A stretch of 32,164 nt of DNA. Origin: Pseudomonadota bacterium (lineage in GTDB: Archaea; Thermoplasmatota; SW-10-69-26; JACQPN01; JAJPHT01). Shown here piece after piece: positions 1-7,725 of this stretch (position 1 is its first letter; every line of letters starts with the position of its first letter). A program made the translations under genes and the position numbers. The notes under the pieces are model-generated. The model was not told the DNA's origin and did not search any database. It was given only the letters and a program-made list of their open reading frames with translations. The stretch covers positions 1 through 32,164 of the forward strand of contig JAJPHT010000024.1 in assembly GCA_021325135.1 (NCBI GenBank), given 5' to 3'.

Positions 1-104
1 CCACGGCGCATCTTGGCGGCGCGCCTCCTTCGGCGCATCTTCTTCTTCCGCCACTTCCAGCGCTGGTTTCCCTTCTTCTTCCAGACTCGGGAACTCCTCT
101 TCAT
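1..104 (-). CDS. rpl41e: Ribosomal protein L41e, 3' end cut by window edge
   Basis: The minus-strand frame opens with ATG at 102-104 and stays open to the window edge, giving 34 residues that begin MKRSSRVWKKKGNQRW. The following stretch, KWRKKKMRRRRRAAKMRR, closely resembles the Lys/Arg/Trp-rich core of archaeal and eukaryotic L41e, a single-helix peptide of about 25-37 residues at the subunit interface. Almost every residue is basic, as expected for this protein. A Shine-Dalgarno-like GAGGATCAT lies just upstream (minus strand, about 105-115). The stop lies beyond position 1, so the exact length is unknown. The peptide is so short that automatic callers usually miss it. The composition and motif are seen directly; the family assignment rests on remembered L41e sequences. 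Confidence 0.75.
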   Translation of the reverse strand, partial: MKRSSRVWKKKGNQRWKWRKKKMRRRRRAAKMRR

Positions 105-205
105 GGGATGATCCTCAACGGAGCAGATATCCCAGGGGAATCCCCCGGGGAACGAGGCGAGGATGCGATTCCCCTTCTTAATGCTTTGGCTGGCGGGGAC
201 GCGGC

Positions 206-385
206 TCACGCCGAGGCGTCGCCGCGCGAGGAGCGCCGCCGGGCCAGGCGCGGGGCAAGCTGCGTCTTCCAGAGGCCGAAGACGCCCACGACGACCATGC
301 CGCTCAGGGACAGGACGTCCGGCGGAGGGAGGCCCATCATGGCCTTCTCCTGCTCGGGGGCTTCGTTAACGCTTGTCGTGCACAC
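206..385 (-). CDS. Small hypothetical membrane-type protein (59 aa)
   Basis: A minus-strand frame starts with GTG at 383-385 and stops with TGA at 206-208. It codes about 59 residues. An in-frame ATG at 338-340 would give a 44-residue alternative. The middle holds a hydrophobic stretch, DVLSLSGMVVVGVFGLWKTQ, followed by an Arg-rich tail, compatible with one inserted helix and a cytoplasmic basic end. A GGGAGG sits about ten bases before the GTG and overlaps the stop region of the upstream gene at 404, suggesting translational coupling. I recognise no family. It is the only plausible gene in the roughly 300-base stretch between L41e and the gene at 404. Confidence 0.4.
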   Translation of the reverse strand: MCTTSVNEAPEQEKAMMGLPPPDVLSLSGMVVVGVFGLWKTQLAPRLARRRSSRGDASA

Positions 386-403
386 ATGGAAGGGTCCTCC
401 CGG

Positions 404-646
404 TCATTTCGCGGAACGCAGGCGGGCGAGCCAGTCGCGCAGCGCGTCCACGAGGGGGGAGACGTGCACCGTGCCGCTTTCGCCAGGGACGCTTTGGACG
501 AACCGCTCGGGGGGCGCGTCGGCGTCCACGCGCTCGATCTCGGCCCCGTCGGGGCGGCGGGAGGAGGTCTTGATCCCCTCGGGGGTCTCCTCGACGCGCA
601 GCAGGGTCTCGTGGCGGCCGATCATGCGGGCGAAGGCGCTGATCAC
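404..646 (-). CDS. Hypothetical protein, 80 aa
   Basis: The frame starts with GTG at 644-646, preceded by a purine-rich AAGGAAGGGG, and ends with TGA at 404-406. The 80-residue product is soluble and charged. It begins MISAFARMIGRHETLLRVEE and ends in a short helix-like segment, LVDALRDWLARLRSAK. No signal peptide, membrane segment or metal motif is visible. It lies in the same direction as the PqqD-like gene upstream and the small gene downstream, so a short operon is likely. I do not recognise the family. Confidence 0.6.
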   Translation of the reverse strand: MISAFARMIGRHETLLRVEETPEGIKTSSRRPDGAEIERVDADAPPERFVQSVPGESGTVHVSPLVDALRDWLARLRSAK

Positions 647-698
647 GCCCCTTCCTTGGGGCCCCCCGTTGAAGCCGGCTCGGGGAGGGGCCCGGGGA

Positions 699-1175
699 TC
701 AGGGGCCCAGGGGGACCTGGTTCAGCTTGCGGCAGCGGGGGCAGAACCAGCGCGCGCCGGGCGCGGCCCTCAGGGGGTGGACGGTCTTGCAGCGGCGGCA
801 CGCGAGGCAGCGCCAGCCCCGCTCGGGCGTGAGGCCGCGCAGCGCGTCGTCCGCGGCCGCGGGCGCGGGCGCCAGGGCGAGGAGCCCCCGCCGCGCGAGG
901 TCCTCGGCGAAGAGCGCGGCGCGCCCCTCCTCGGCGCCCAGCGCCTCCGCGATCCCGCGGACGCTGCGCGCGCCGTCACTGAGGAGCCAGAAGCGCGCGG
1001 CCAGCCCTTCGAGGCTCACCAGCCGCGCGTCCGGGATGGGGAAGAGGCGCGAGACGAGGCGCTCCGCGGCGGAGAGCGTCCGCGGCAGGGCAAGCACGAC
1101 GCGCCCCTCCACCTCGTCCCACGCCACGCGGCGCCTCGCGGGGTACGACTCCGCCGTCTCCACGCGCGGCGCCAA
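699..1175 (-). CDS. PqqD-like protein with C-terminal zinc ribbon
   Basis: The 158-residue product has two parts. Residues about 15-100 look like the PqqD fold: a strand-rich start, then the typical 'leg-fW-lsDGaRsV-IAeaL' segment (around 54-80) and a winged-helix-like end, LARRGLLAL. PqqD proteins are peptide chaperones that present substrate peptides to radical-SAM enzymes in RiPP pathways, and relatives serve in other small-protein systems. Residues 123-148 hold C-x2-C-x2-C and C-x2-C (Cys123, 126, 129, 145, 148), a rubredoxin-like zinc ribbon. No radical-SAM enzyme or precursor peptide is visible nearby, so a RiPP role is unproven. The start is TTG at 1173-1175; GTG at 1161-1163 is an equally reasonable alternative. 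It lies 30 bases downstream of the large surface-protein gene. Confidence 0.7.
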   Translation of the reverse strand: MAPRVETAESYPARRRVAWDEVEGRVVLALPRTLSAAERLVSRLFPIPDARLVSLEGLAARFWLLSDGARSVRGIAEALGAEEGRAALFAEDLARRGLLALAPAPAAADDALRGLTPERGWRCLACRRCKTVHPLRAAPGARWFCPRCRKLNQVPLGP

Positions 1176-1205
1176 GGCGGGCGCGGGTCAAAGAGGCTGC
1201 GGACC

Positions 1206-4200
1206 TCAGACGGGCGTCCCGCTCTTCTCGTTGGAGAGGACGCTCTCGCCCGCCGCGCTCCACGCCGTGATCTTGTAGTAGTAGACCGTGCCCGCGTGCA
1301 GGCCGCCCTGGTCGTGGAACGTCAGGGTGACGCCGCTGCCCACGCTGTTGCCGTTGAAGGCGACCTCGCCGCCGGAGCTCGTGCCGCGGTACACCGTGTA
1401 GTTGACGATGGTGAGGCCCGAGGAGGGCGCCGTCCACACGAGGTCCAGGCTGTGGCTGAGGCCAGGCGTCACGGTGGCCAGCGTCGGCGCGCTGGGCGGG
1501 CCCCACGTCGTGCCGCTGGCGACGGACGAGTTCGAGCCGAAGCCGCTGTCCGAGTACGCGACGATGGAGTAGTAGCGCGTCACGTTGTTGGAGCCCACCG
1601 TGAGGTCGTCGAACGTCAGGTTCGCGCTCCCCAGGAGGGCAAGCTGCGTGAGGTTGCCGCTGGTCGTGCCGCGGTAGAGCACGTAGCCCTGCGCGGTCGC
1701 GCCGCCGCCCCAGCTCGTGGGCGCGGTCCACACGAGGGAGAGCGCGCCGGCGGTCGCGGTCTTGGCCGTGACGACCAGCGACCCGGGCGCCGTGGGCAAG
1801 CCCATGGGCGTCGCGTGCGCTTCGGTGGAATACCCGCCCTCGCCCGCCGTGCCGTTGGCGCTCACGCGGTAGTACCGGGTGGTGCCGTTGGCGACGCCGT
1901 TGTCGTTGTACGTGAGCGTGCTGCCGCTCGTCGCCGTGAGGAACGTCTCGGTGCCCGACGAGTTGGACGCGTAGACGTTGTACGCCGTGACGTGGTCCAC
2001 GCCGCTCGTGATGTCCACGCTGGTCGCCGCCGTCCACGTGAGGGTGACGCGGTTGTTGGCGGCGTCCGCCGTCGCGACGAGGGTGGGCGCGTTGGGCGTG
2101 TGGATGGAGCCGCCGCTGGCCTCCGTGGAGCGGGGCGACTCGCCGTTGGCGTTGAGCGCGCTGACGTTGTAGTACTTCGTGACGCCCGTGCCCAGCGTGT
2201 CCTGGTAGGTGGTGGCCGCGGAGTCCACGGTCGCGAGCAGCGTCTCCGTGCCGGAGGAGTCGCCGCGGTAGATGTCGTAGCCCGTCAGCGCGCTGCCGCC
2301 GCTGTTGAGGGGCGAGGACCACGAGAGCGTGGCGATCCCGACGCCCGCGACGACAGTGAGCCCCGTGGGCGCGGACGCGACGGTGCTGGGCGTGGCGGAG
2401 AGCTCGATGGAGCTCGTGCTGTTGCCCTTGGAGTTCGTCGCGGTGAGGTTGTAGTAGTACGTCACGCCGTTGGTGACGCTGGTGTCGTTGTAGCTGAACG
2501 TGGAGGGGCTGAGGCTCTTGTAGAGCGTCTCGCCGCCCGTGCTGGTGCCGCGCCAGAGCGTGTAGTTCGTGACGTTCGTCGTGCCGTTGGCCGTGGGCCA
2601 GAGCCACGAGAGCTGCACCGCCCCGTTCCACGGCGTGGCGCTGGTGGCGCGGGGCGGGCCGGGCACGACGCTGGTGGACTGCGACGCGGAGACGGCCGAG
2701 GAGCCCTTCCACACGTACATGGTGAGGCCAAGCTCGGTGTAGACGCCCGAGTTGTCGTTGGTCATGTCGATGGTCGCGGTGCGCGTCGTGACCGCGACGG
2801 GCACGTCCGTGGGCACGGTGGGCCCGAGGTCGAAGTAGAGCGCGCGGTACTTGCCGTAGGTGAGCGTGTTCGCGAAGAACATCAGCTCCTGCGTGGCCGA
2901 CATGGTGTAGGGCAGGTAGGTGGTGAGGATGACCGAGCCGTTCTGGCCGTAGGCGCCGAAGGCCCCGGTGTCGGAGACGGCGAGCAGGTCCTCGCCCGCG
3001 TTGGTCTGCACGACGCCCGTGAAGAGGGCAGAGCTGCTCCCGCCGCTGAAGTCCCACACCTTGTTGTTGGTGCCGTAGCTCGCCCAGTCAAGCTCGTTGG
3101 GCACCGAGAGGAGGGGGTGCGTGACGTCGGGCGTCGCGACGGAGGAGGAGCTTCCCGAGATGCCCACGTGCATGAGGGGCTGGAGCCACTGCGTGTTCTG
3201 CTCGCCGCCCAGCACCATGATGCGGCCGCCGTAGACGTTCACGAAGTCGCTGATGGCGCTCTTCACCTCGTTGGGCGTGAACGCGTTCTGCGCGACGTTG
3301 GAGCCCACGACGAGCATGTCGTAGTCGGGCTTCTCGAAGTTCTGGCTGAACGAGGCGAGGGGGATGGAGATGTCGTCCACGATCCACCCCTTGCCCGTCG
3401 TCGCGTCGTTGTCCGCGACCCAGTGGAACGCGACCTGCACGGTGCTCGCGTGGACGCAGGCGGCGCAGGTGCTCGCGTCGATGGTGATGGTGCGCGCGGT
3501 CCAGTTGCTCGGGAGGTTCCCCCTGGTGTCCGTGGAGGCGTGGTTGAGGCCGACGGTGCCGCTGGTCACCTGGTACCACGTCGTGCCGGAGTCGGGGGAG
3601 AGCTCGACGAAGCCGTAGTCGCCCGCGTCGCTGGAGGTGTCGACCCACTCGTTCCACGTCATGGTGGCCGTGCTCACGGAGGAGAAGTTGGCGCTGCCCA
3701 CGACGGCGCGCATCTCGCGCCCCTTGGTGTAGCCCAGGGCGGAGAAGGAGTCGAGGCTCCCGCTGGAGAGCGCGAGGGCGCGGGAGGCGGAGCCGCCCCG
3801 GACGGGGGAGACGGCGGTGGAGTTGACGAGGGCGAAGTCGTACTTGGTGTTCCCGTTGCCGTTGGAGATCGTCGTCTGCGCGATGCTGATGCCCAGGTGC
3901 GAGACGAGGTTCGAGCGCAGGAAGGAGGAGTCGTCCTCGTAGCGGTCCCCCGAGGGGGCGGCCGCGCCGTTGTAGGCGATGGGGAGCGTGTCCAGGGCGT
4001 TGGACTCGCTGAGCGCCGTGCTCGTGAACGAGCCGCCCGAGTACTGGCCGACGTAGCCCACGCGGAAGCCGGTCATGCCGATGACGCCGTAGTCCGCGAG
4101 AGTGCCCGAGAAGAGGGGCGCCGCGCGCAGGTGGAACTCGTAGCCGGAGAGGCCCAGCGCGCTCTTCGCCTCGTCGTAGTCCACGTAGCCGTTGGAGCCG

Positions 4201-4610
4201 CTCGCGGTGGACGAGCTGCCGTGGGCGAGCGCGTCGAACTTGGTCGCGTCCACGCGCGACGTCGAGCCCCCCTGGAGGATGCCCAGGCGCGCGACGGCGT
4301 CCACCGCGCTGGAGCTGGAGGCCCACGTCGAGGGGTAGCCCGACGTGCCCAGGAGCACCTGCATCGCGTGGTCGCCCGTCGCCCGGAGGTCCGCGTCGGC
4401 GAGGTTCGCCGACTGCGCGCCGGGCGGGTTGAGGGCGAAGTGGAGGAGGTAGGTCACGCCGATGAGGAAGACCGCCGCGCCCACGACGAAGGAGACGAGG
4501 GTCCCCGAGGCGCGGTCGTCGGAGCGCCAGAAGCGGGAGCGTAGCCACGCGTAGACGCGCGGCGTGGAGCTCACAGCCACCGGACGGGCCATCCAGACGA
4601 CCTCGTCCAT
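1206..4610 (-). CDS. Membrane-anchored surface protein with five FN3 domains
   Basis: The 1134-residue product has a basic N-terminus, then one hydrophobic segment (about residues 37-60), so most of it should lie outside the cell. The segment resembles an archaeal pilin-like N-terminus, but I see no clear prepilin peptidase site. The middle contains a beta-sandwich module ending in GKGWIVDDISIP (roughly residues 300-405), similar to MAM-type or carbohydrate-binding modules. A ThuA/GATase-like alpha/beta module follows, starting DYDMLVVGSN. From about residue 648 to the end there are five FN3 domains of about 95 residues, each with the W...Y.vYRGtssG...Y.d....gv.YYY.v.A pattern. FN3 arrays typically act as spacers or adhesion modules; the ligand is unknown. 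Many N-x-S/T sequons suggest glycosylation. The ATG at 4608-4610 sits 22 bases from a TATA box, implying a leaderless transcript. Confidence 0.85.
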   Translation of the reverse strand: MDEVVWMARPVAVSSTPRVYAWLRSRFWRSDDRASGTLVSFVVGAAVFLIGVTYLLHFALNPPGAQSANLADADLRATGDHAMQVLLGTSGYPSTWASSSSAVDAVARLGILQGGSTSRVDATKFDALAHGSSSTASGSNGYVDYDEAKSALGLSGYEFHLRAAPLFSGTLADYGVIGMTGFRVGYVGQYSGGSFTSTALSESNALDTLPIAYNGAAAPSGDRYEDDSSFLRSNLVSHLGISIAQTTISNGNGNTKYDFALVNSTAVSPVRGGSASRALALSSGSLDSFSALGYTKGREMRAVVGSANFSSVSTATMTWNEWVDTSSDAGDYGFVELSPDSGTTWYQVTSGTVGLNHASTDTRGNLPSNWTARTITIDASTCAACVHASTVQVAFHWVADNDATTGKGWIVDDISIPLASFSQNFEKPDYDMLVVGSNVAQNAFTPNEVKSAISDFVNVYGGRIMVLGGEQNTQWLQPLMHVGISGSSSSVATPDVTHPLLSVPNELDWASYGTNNKVWDFSGGSSSALFTGVVQTNAGEDLLAVSDTGAFGAYGQNGSVILTTYLPYTMSATQELMFFANTLTYGKYRALYFDLGPTVPTDVPVAVTTRTATIDMTNDNSGVYTELGLTMYVWKGSSAVSASQSTSVVPGPPRATSATPWNGAVQLSWLWPTANGTTNVTNYTLWRGTSTGGETLYKSLSPSTFSYNDTSVTNGVTYYYNLTATNSKGNSTSSIELSATPSTVASAPTGLTVVAGVGIATLSWSSPLNSGGSALTGYDIYRGDSSGTETLLATVDSAATTYQDTLGTGVTKYYNVSALNANGESPRSTEASGGSIHTPNAPTLVATADAANNRVTLTWTAATSVDITSGVDHVTAYNVYASNSSGTETFLTATSGSTLTYNDNGVANGTTRYYRVSANGTAGEGGYSTEAHATPMGLPTAPGSLVVTAKTATAGALSLVWTAPTSWGGGATAQGYVLYRGTTSGNLTQLALLGSANLTFDDLTVGSNNVTRYYSIVAYSDSGFGSNSSVASGTTWGPPSAPTLATVTPGLSHSLDLVWTAPSSGLTIVNYTVYRGTSSGGEVAFNGNSVGSGVTLTFHDQGGLHAGTVYYYKITAWSAAGESVLSNEKSGTPV

Positions 4611-4626
4611 AGCCTCTCTAGGCCCC

Positions 4627-4636
4627 TTTATAAAAA
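4627..4636. promoter_or_regulatory. TATA box in divergent promoter region
   Basis: The sequence TTTATAAAAA lies between the divergent genes starting at 4610 (minus) and 4700 (plus). Its centre is about 22 bases before the minus-strand ATG. Archaeal transcription starts about 22-27 bases after the TATA centre, so the surface-protein mRNA is probably leaderless. The same box could in principle serve the plus strand with a leader of about 40 bases. Confidence 0.65.
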
Positions 4637-4671
4637 GGTCTGCGGGAAATCCAAGGGTCCACGCCCAATCG

Positions 4672-4678
4672 TCTTAAG
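4672..4678 (+). promoter_or_regulatory. Possible weak TATA element for the E1 alpha gene
   Basis: TCTTAAG is centred about 25 bases before the GTG at 4700, the spacing for a leaderless transcript. No Shine-Dalgarno sequence precedes that GTG, which fits. The match to a TATA consensus is weak, and the stronger box at 4627-4636 is the alternative. Confidence 0.3.
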
Positions 4679-4699
4679 CGATCCCCCCGTTCGCGCCCC

Positions 4700-5782
4700 G
4701 TGCACGGCGTGGACGAGCGGGCCCCCATCCTCCGCGAGGACGGCAGCGTGGACAAGGCGCGCGATCCCAACCTCCCGGACGCGACCCTGCTGCGCATGTA
4801 CCGGTCCATGCGCCTCACCCGCGTCCTGGACGAGCGCTGCATGAACCTCCAGCGCCAGGGGCGCATCGGCTTCTACGGCACCTCCACCGGCGAGGAGGCG
4901 GCCGTCATCGGCTCGGCCGCCGCGGCGCGCGAGAGCGACTGGCTCTTCCCGGCCCTGCGCCAGGGGGGCGCGCTCCTCATGCGCGGCTTCCCGCTCCAGC
5001 TCTACTTCAACCACATGTTCGGCAACGGCGGCTCCACGGAGCTTGGCCGCTCCATGCCCATGCACTTCTCGGACCGCCGCCAGAACTTCGTGACCTGGTC
5101 CTCGTGCATGGCGACGCAGCTTCCCCACGCGGTGGGCATGGCCTACGGCGCCAAGGTGAAGGGCACCGGCGAGGTCGCCATCGGCTACCTGGGCGACGGC
5201 GCCAGCAGCGAGAACGACTTCCACCACGCCCTCAACTTCGCCGGCGTCTGGAAGGCGCCCGTGGTGTTCTTCTGCAACAACAACCAGTGGGCCATCAGCG
5301 TGCCCTTCAGCAAGCAGACCGCCAGCGGCAGCGTCGCCGTGAAGGCGCGCGCCTACGGCTTCCCCGGCGTGCGCGTCGACGGCAACGACGTGCTGGGCGT
5401 GTACGCCGCGACCCACGAGGCGGTCGAGCGCGCGCGCCGCGGCGAGGGCCCCACCCTCATCGAGGCCATCACGTACCGCATGCAGGGCCACAGCAGCAGC
5501 GACGACCCCACGCGCTACCGCAGCGCGGAGGAGGTCGCCTCGTGGGCGCGCCGCGACCCTCTCGTCCGCTTCTCGGCCTACCTCAAGCAGCGCGGCGCGT
5601 GGGACGACGCCCGGGAGGCCGCCCTCGTGGAGCAGCTCAACCGCGAGATCAGCGAGGCCATCGCCGCCGCCGAGGCGACGCCCCCTCCGCCCACCGACTC
5701 CCTCGTCACCGAGGTCTTCGCCGAGGTGCCGTGGCACCTGCGCGCCGAGTACGACGCCCTGCAGGAGACCCTCCGGAGGTAG
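4700..5782 (+). CDS. pdhA: 2-oxoacid dehydrogenase E1 component, alpha subunit
   Basis: This 360-residue protein matches the thiamine-diphosphate-binding alpha subunit of pyruvate or branched-chain 2-oxoacid dehydrogenase (decarboxylating E1). The cofactor motif runs from GDG at 165-167 to NNN at 193-195, the expected spacing. Other family marks are GFYGTSTGEEA near 57-67, the RQGGALLMRG region, and the YRMQGHSSSDDP phosphorylation-loop-like segment. Length is normal. E1 works as an alpha2beta2 heterotetramer feeding a lipoyl E2, but no beta, E2 or E3 gene follows. The next genes, 3 bases downstream, are a membrane protein and molybdopterin genes. Pyruvate versus branched-chain specificity cannot be decided from sequence, so the symbol is provisional. 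The start is GTG; an internal start near residue 33 would lose family-conserved sequence. Confidence 0.88.
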   Translation: MHGVDERAPILREDGSVDKARDPNLPDATLLRMYRSMRLTRVLDERCMNLQRQGRIGFYGTSTGEEAAVIGSAAAARESDWLFPALRQGGALLMRGFPLQLYFNHMFGNGGSTELGRSMPMHFSDRRQNFVTWSSCMATQLPHAVGMAYGAKVKGTGEVAIGYLGDGASSENDFHHALNFAGVWKAPVVFFCNNNQWAISVPFSKQTASGSVAVKARAYGFPGVRVDGNDVLGVYAATHEAVERARRGEGPTLIEAITYRMQGHSSSDDPTRYRSAEEVASWARRDPLVRFSAYLKQRGAWDDAREAALVEQLNREISEAIAAAEATPPPPTDSLVTEVFAEVPWHLRAEYDALQETLRR

Positions 5783-5785
5783 CGC

Positions 5786-6469
5786 GTGTCCAGCCTTGAC
5801 GTCCTCGACTACCAGGTCGCCCTGGACGAGGCCATGGCGAAGCGCGGCCCCGAGGGGCGCCCCCTCCTGGAGGCGCCGTACCGCAAGCAGGCGCTCCGGG
5901 AGATCCGCCGCCTGCTGGAGGCCATGGCGTTCCGCTACGCGCTCCTCGACGAGCGCGCGCTCCCCGAGGACCTGGACTACCTGCGCGCGCTGGAGGGGCT
6001 CAAGCCCGCGCCCGAGGCGGCGCGCGTGCTCGCCCGCAAGCGCCCCGTCTACGCCCGCGCGCGGCGCCGGCGCCTCGTGACCACGTGGGTCAGCCTCGCC
6101 GTCGTCGTGCTCGCCGTCGCCGCCCTCGCGTGGGCCGCCACCAGCGAGAAGGCGGAGCGCGTCGTGGACCTCTCCACCTCGCAGACCACCAACGCGACGT
6201 TCAGCATCGGGCCCAACGTCACGCGCATCCACGTCGATGGCACCATCCTCCCCGCCAAGGGGCAGGAGGGCACCATCGACATCTTCCTCACGAGCCCCAG
6301 CGGCAAGGTCTACACGCTCTGGCCCAGCGGGGACAACCGCGACACGTACCTGCGCCGCAACTTCGAGGGGCCGCAGGTGGAGCAGGGGACGTGGCGCGCG
6401 CTCATCGACCTCAACGGCGGCCCCGGCTCGGTGTACCTCATCGTGGACGCCGTGAGCCCCGCGAGGTGA
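5786..6469 (+). CDS. Single-pass membrane protein with extracellular beta domain
   Basis: The 227-residue product has a charged, helical N-terminal part (about 1-95, with many Arg and Glu), one transmembrane helix (about 99-118), and a C-terminal domain of about 105 residues. The C-terminal domain is strand-rich and contains IDIFLTSPSGKVYTLWP and GTWRALIDLNGGPGSVYL. These resemble the 'L-SPSGT...L / G-W-L-v-D' features of proprotein-convertase P-type beta-sandwiches, but the match is loose. Arg/Lys-rich residues just before the helix suggest the N-terminus is cytoplasmic. The GTG start follows a GGAGGT that lies over the end of the E1 alpha gene, so coupling is likely. Function is unknown. 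Confidence 0.75.
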   Translation: MSSLDVLDYQVALDEAMAKRGPEGRPLLEAPYRKQALREIRRLLEAMAFRYALLDERALPEDLDYLRALEGLKPAPEAARVLARKRPVYARARRRRLVTTWVSLAVVVLAVAALAWAATSEKAERVVDLSTSQTTNATFSIGPNVTRIHVDGTILPAKGQEGTIDIFLTSPSGKVYTLWPSGDNRDTYLRRNFEGPQVEQGTWRALIDLNGGPGSVYLIVDAVSPAR

Positions 6470-6473
6470 CGCG

Positions 6474-7163
6474 ATGCGCGTGCGCGTCCGCCTCTTCGCC
6501 GGCACCCGCGACGCCGTCGGCGCGCCCGACGCGCACCTCGACCTCCCCGAGGAGGCGCGCCTCCGCGACGCCCTGGACAGGCTCTGCGCCGCGCACCCGC
6601 GCCTGGCCCCCTACCGGCCCACCATGCTCCTTGCGTTGGACGGCGCGTTCGCGACGCCCGACTCGCCGCTGCACGACGGGGCCGAGATCGCCCTCATGCC
6701 CCCCGTCTCGGGCGGGGCCGAGCGCGTCGCCATCGTGGAGGGCCCGCTGCGCCTCGACCCGCTTGTCGCCGCGCTGGAGACGCAGGAGGCCGGCGCGGTC
6801 GTCGCGTTCCTGGGCCTCGTGAGGCCCACGAGCCACGAGCGCCCCCGCGCCCAGGTGGAGCGGCTCCACTTCGAGGCGCACGAGGCGATGGCCCTCTCCG
6901 AGATGGCGCGCCTGCGCCGCGAGGCCATCGCCAGGTTCCACCTCGCCGACCTCATCATCCACCACCGCCTCGGCACGCTCCCGCTGGGCGAGGCCACCGT
7001 GGCCGTCGCCGCCGCCGCGCCCCACCGCCGCGCCGCGTTCGACGCGGCCCAGTGGGTCATGGACGAGCTGAAGACGCGCATCCCCATCTGGAAGCAGGAG
7101 ATCGACCGCGACGGGAGCAAGGCCTGGGTCAACGACCCCACCCGGAGAGACGAGCATGCCTGA
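6474..7163 (+). CDS. moaDE: MoaD-MoaE fusion (molybdopterin synthase, both subunits)
   Basis: Molybdopterin synthase converts cyclic pyranopterin monophosphate to molybdopterin using a thiocarboxylate on the MoaD C-terminus. Residues 1-81 form a MoaD/ubiquitin-like domain ending in PPVSGG (Gly80-Gly81). Residues about 85-225 form MoaE, with its LGLVR segment, HHRLG and the catalytic region DELKTRIPIWKQE, where the two lysines correspond to the E. coli active-site Lys pair. Since the Gly-Gly must be free to be adenylated and thiolated, the chain probably has to be cut after Gly81, as reported for mycobacterial MoaX. The ATG is preceded by GAGGTGA, which overlaps the stop codon of the previous gene. 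It overlaps moaC by 8 bases. Confidence 0.9.
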   Translation: MRVRVRLFAGTRDAVGAPDAHLDLPEEARLRDALDRLCAAHPRLAPYRPTMLLALDGAFATPDSPLHDGAEIALMPPVSGGAERVAIVEGPLRLDPLVAALETQEAGAVVAFLGLVRPTSHERPRAQVERLHFEAHEAMALSEMARLRREAIARFHLADLIIHHRLGTLPLGEATVAVAAAAPHRRAAFDAAQWVMDELKTRIPIWKQEIDRDGSKAWVNDPTRRDEHA

Positions 7164-7725
7164 CGACGACCCCTTCCACGGACGCAGCCTCGCCGCCGCC
7201 AAGGCCCGCCGCATGGCGGAGCGGGCGAAGCCCGAGCCCAGCGCCCCGCCCGCGGCCCGCGCGCCCTCCGCCGAGTCCGAAGGCCGCATGGCGGACGTGA
7301 CGGAGAAGCCCGTCGTGCCCCGCGAGGCGCGCGCGGAGGGGTTCCTGCGCCTGACGCCCGGCACGGTGGCGGCGCTGCGCGAGGGGCGCGCGCCCAAGGG
7401 CGACCCCTTCCCCGTGGCGCGCGTCGCGGGCATCCTGGCGGCGAAGCGCACGCCTGATATCATCCCCCTCTGCCACCCCATCCCGCTCACGGGCGTGGAG
7501 GTGGACCTCGCGCTGGAGGCCGAGGGCGTGCGCGTGCGGACGCGCGTGCGGGCGGACTACCGGACCGGCGTCGAGATGGAGGCGCTCACGGCCGCCAGCG
7601 CGGCGCTCCTCACGGTGTGGGACATGGCCAAGGCGCTGGAGAAGGACGCCACGGGCAACTACCCCGCGACCGCCATCGAGTCCATCCGCGTCACCAGCAA
7701 GACCAAGGGGGAGCGCGCGTCGTGA
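7156..7725 (+). CDS. moaC: Cyclic pyranopterin monophosphate synthase MoaC
   Basis: MoaC converts 3',8-cyclo-GTP (the MoaA product) into cyclic pyranopterin monophosphate. The family core starts at ADVTEKPVVPREARAEG (about residue 45). It includes KRTPDIIPLCHPIPLTGVEV and TGVEMEALTA...VWDMAKALEKDA, which contain the conserved Lys, His, Glu and Asp residues of the active site. About 44 residues precede the usual start, rich in Ala, Pro and Arg, and are probably disordered. ATG at 7156 has GGAGAG nine bases upstream, which supports it, though ATG at 7213 or 7288 could also be used. It overlaps moaDE and is followed by moaB with a GTGA overlap. MoaA is not in the window. Confidence 0.92.
   Translation: MPDDDPFHGRSLAAAKARRMAERAKPEPSAPPAARAPSAESEGRMADVTEKPVVPREARAEGFLRLTPGTVAALREGRAPKGDPFPVARVAGILAAKRTPDIIPLCHPIPLTGVEVDLALEAEGVRVRTRVRADYRTGVEMEALTAASAALLTVWDMAKALEKDATGNYPATAIESIRVTSKTKGERAS

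Noticed and set aside
108..4544. 1478-residue plus-strand open frame
   Set aside because: It is antisense to the FN3 surface protein and the PqqD-like gene. Its translation is Arg/Ala/Val/Gly-rich without domains, as expected for a shadow in GC-rich DNA.
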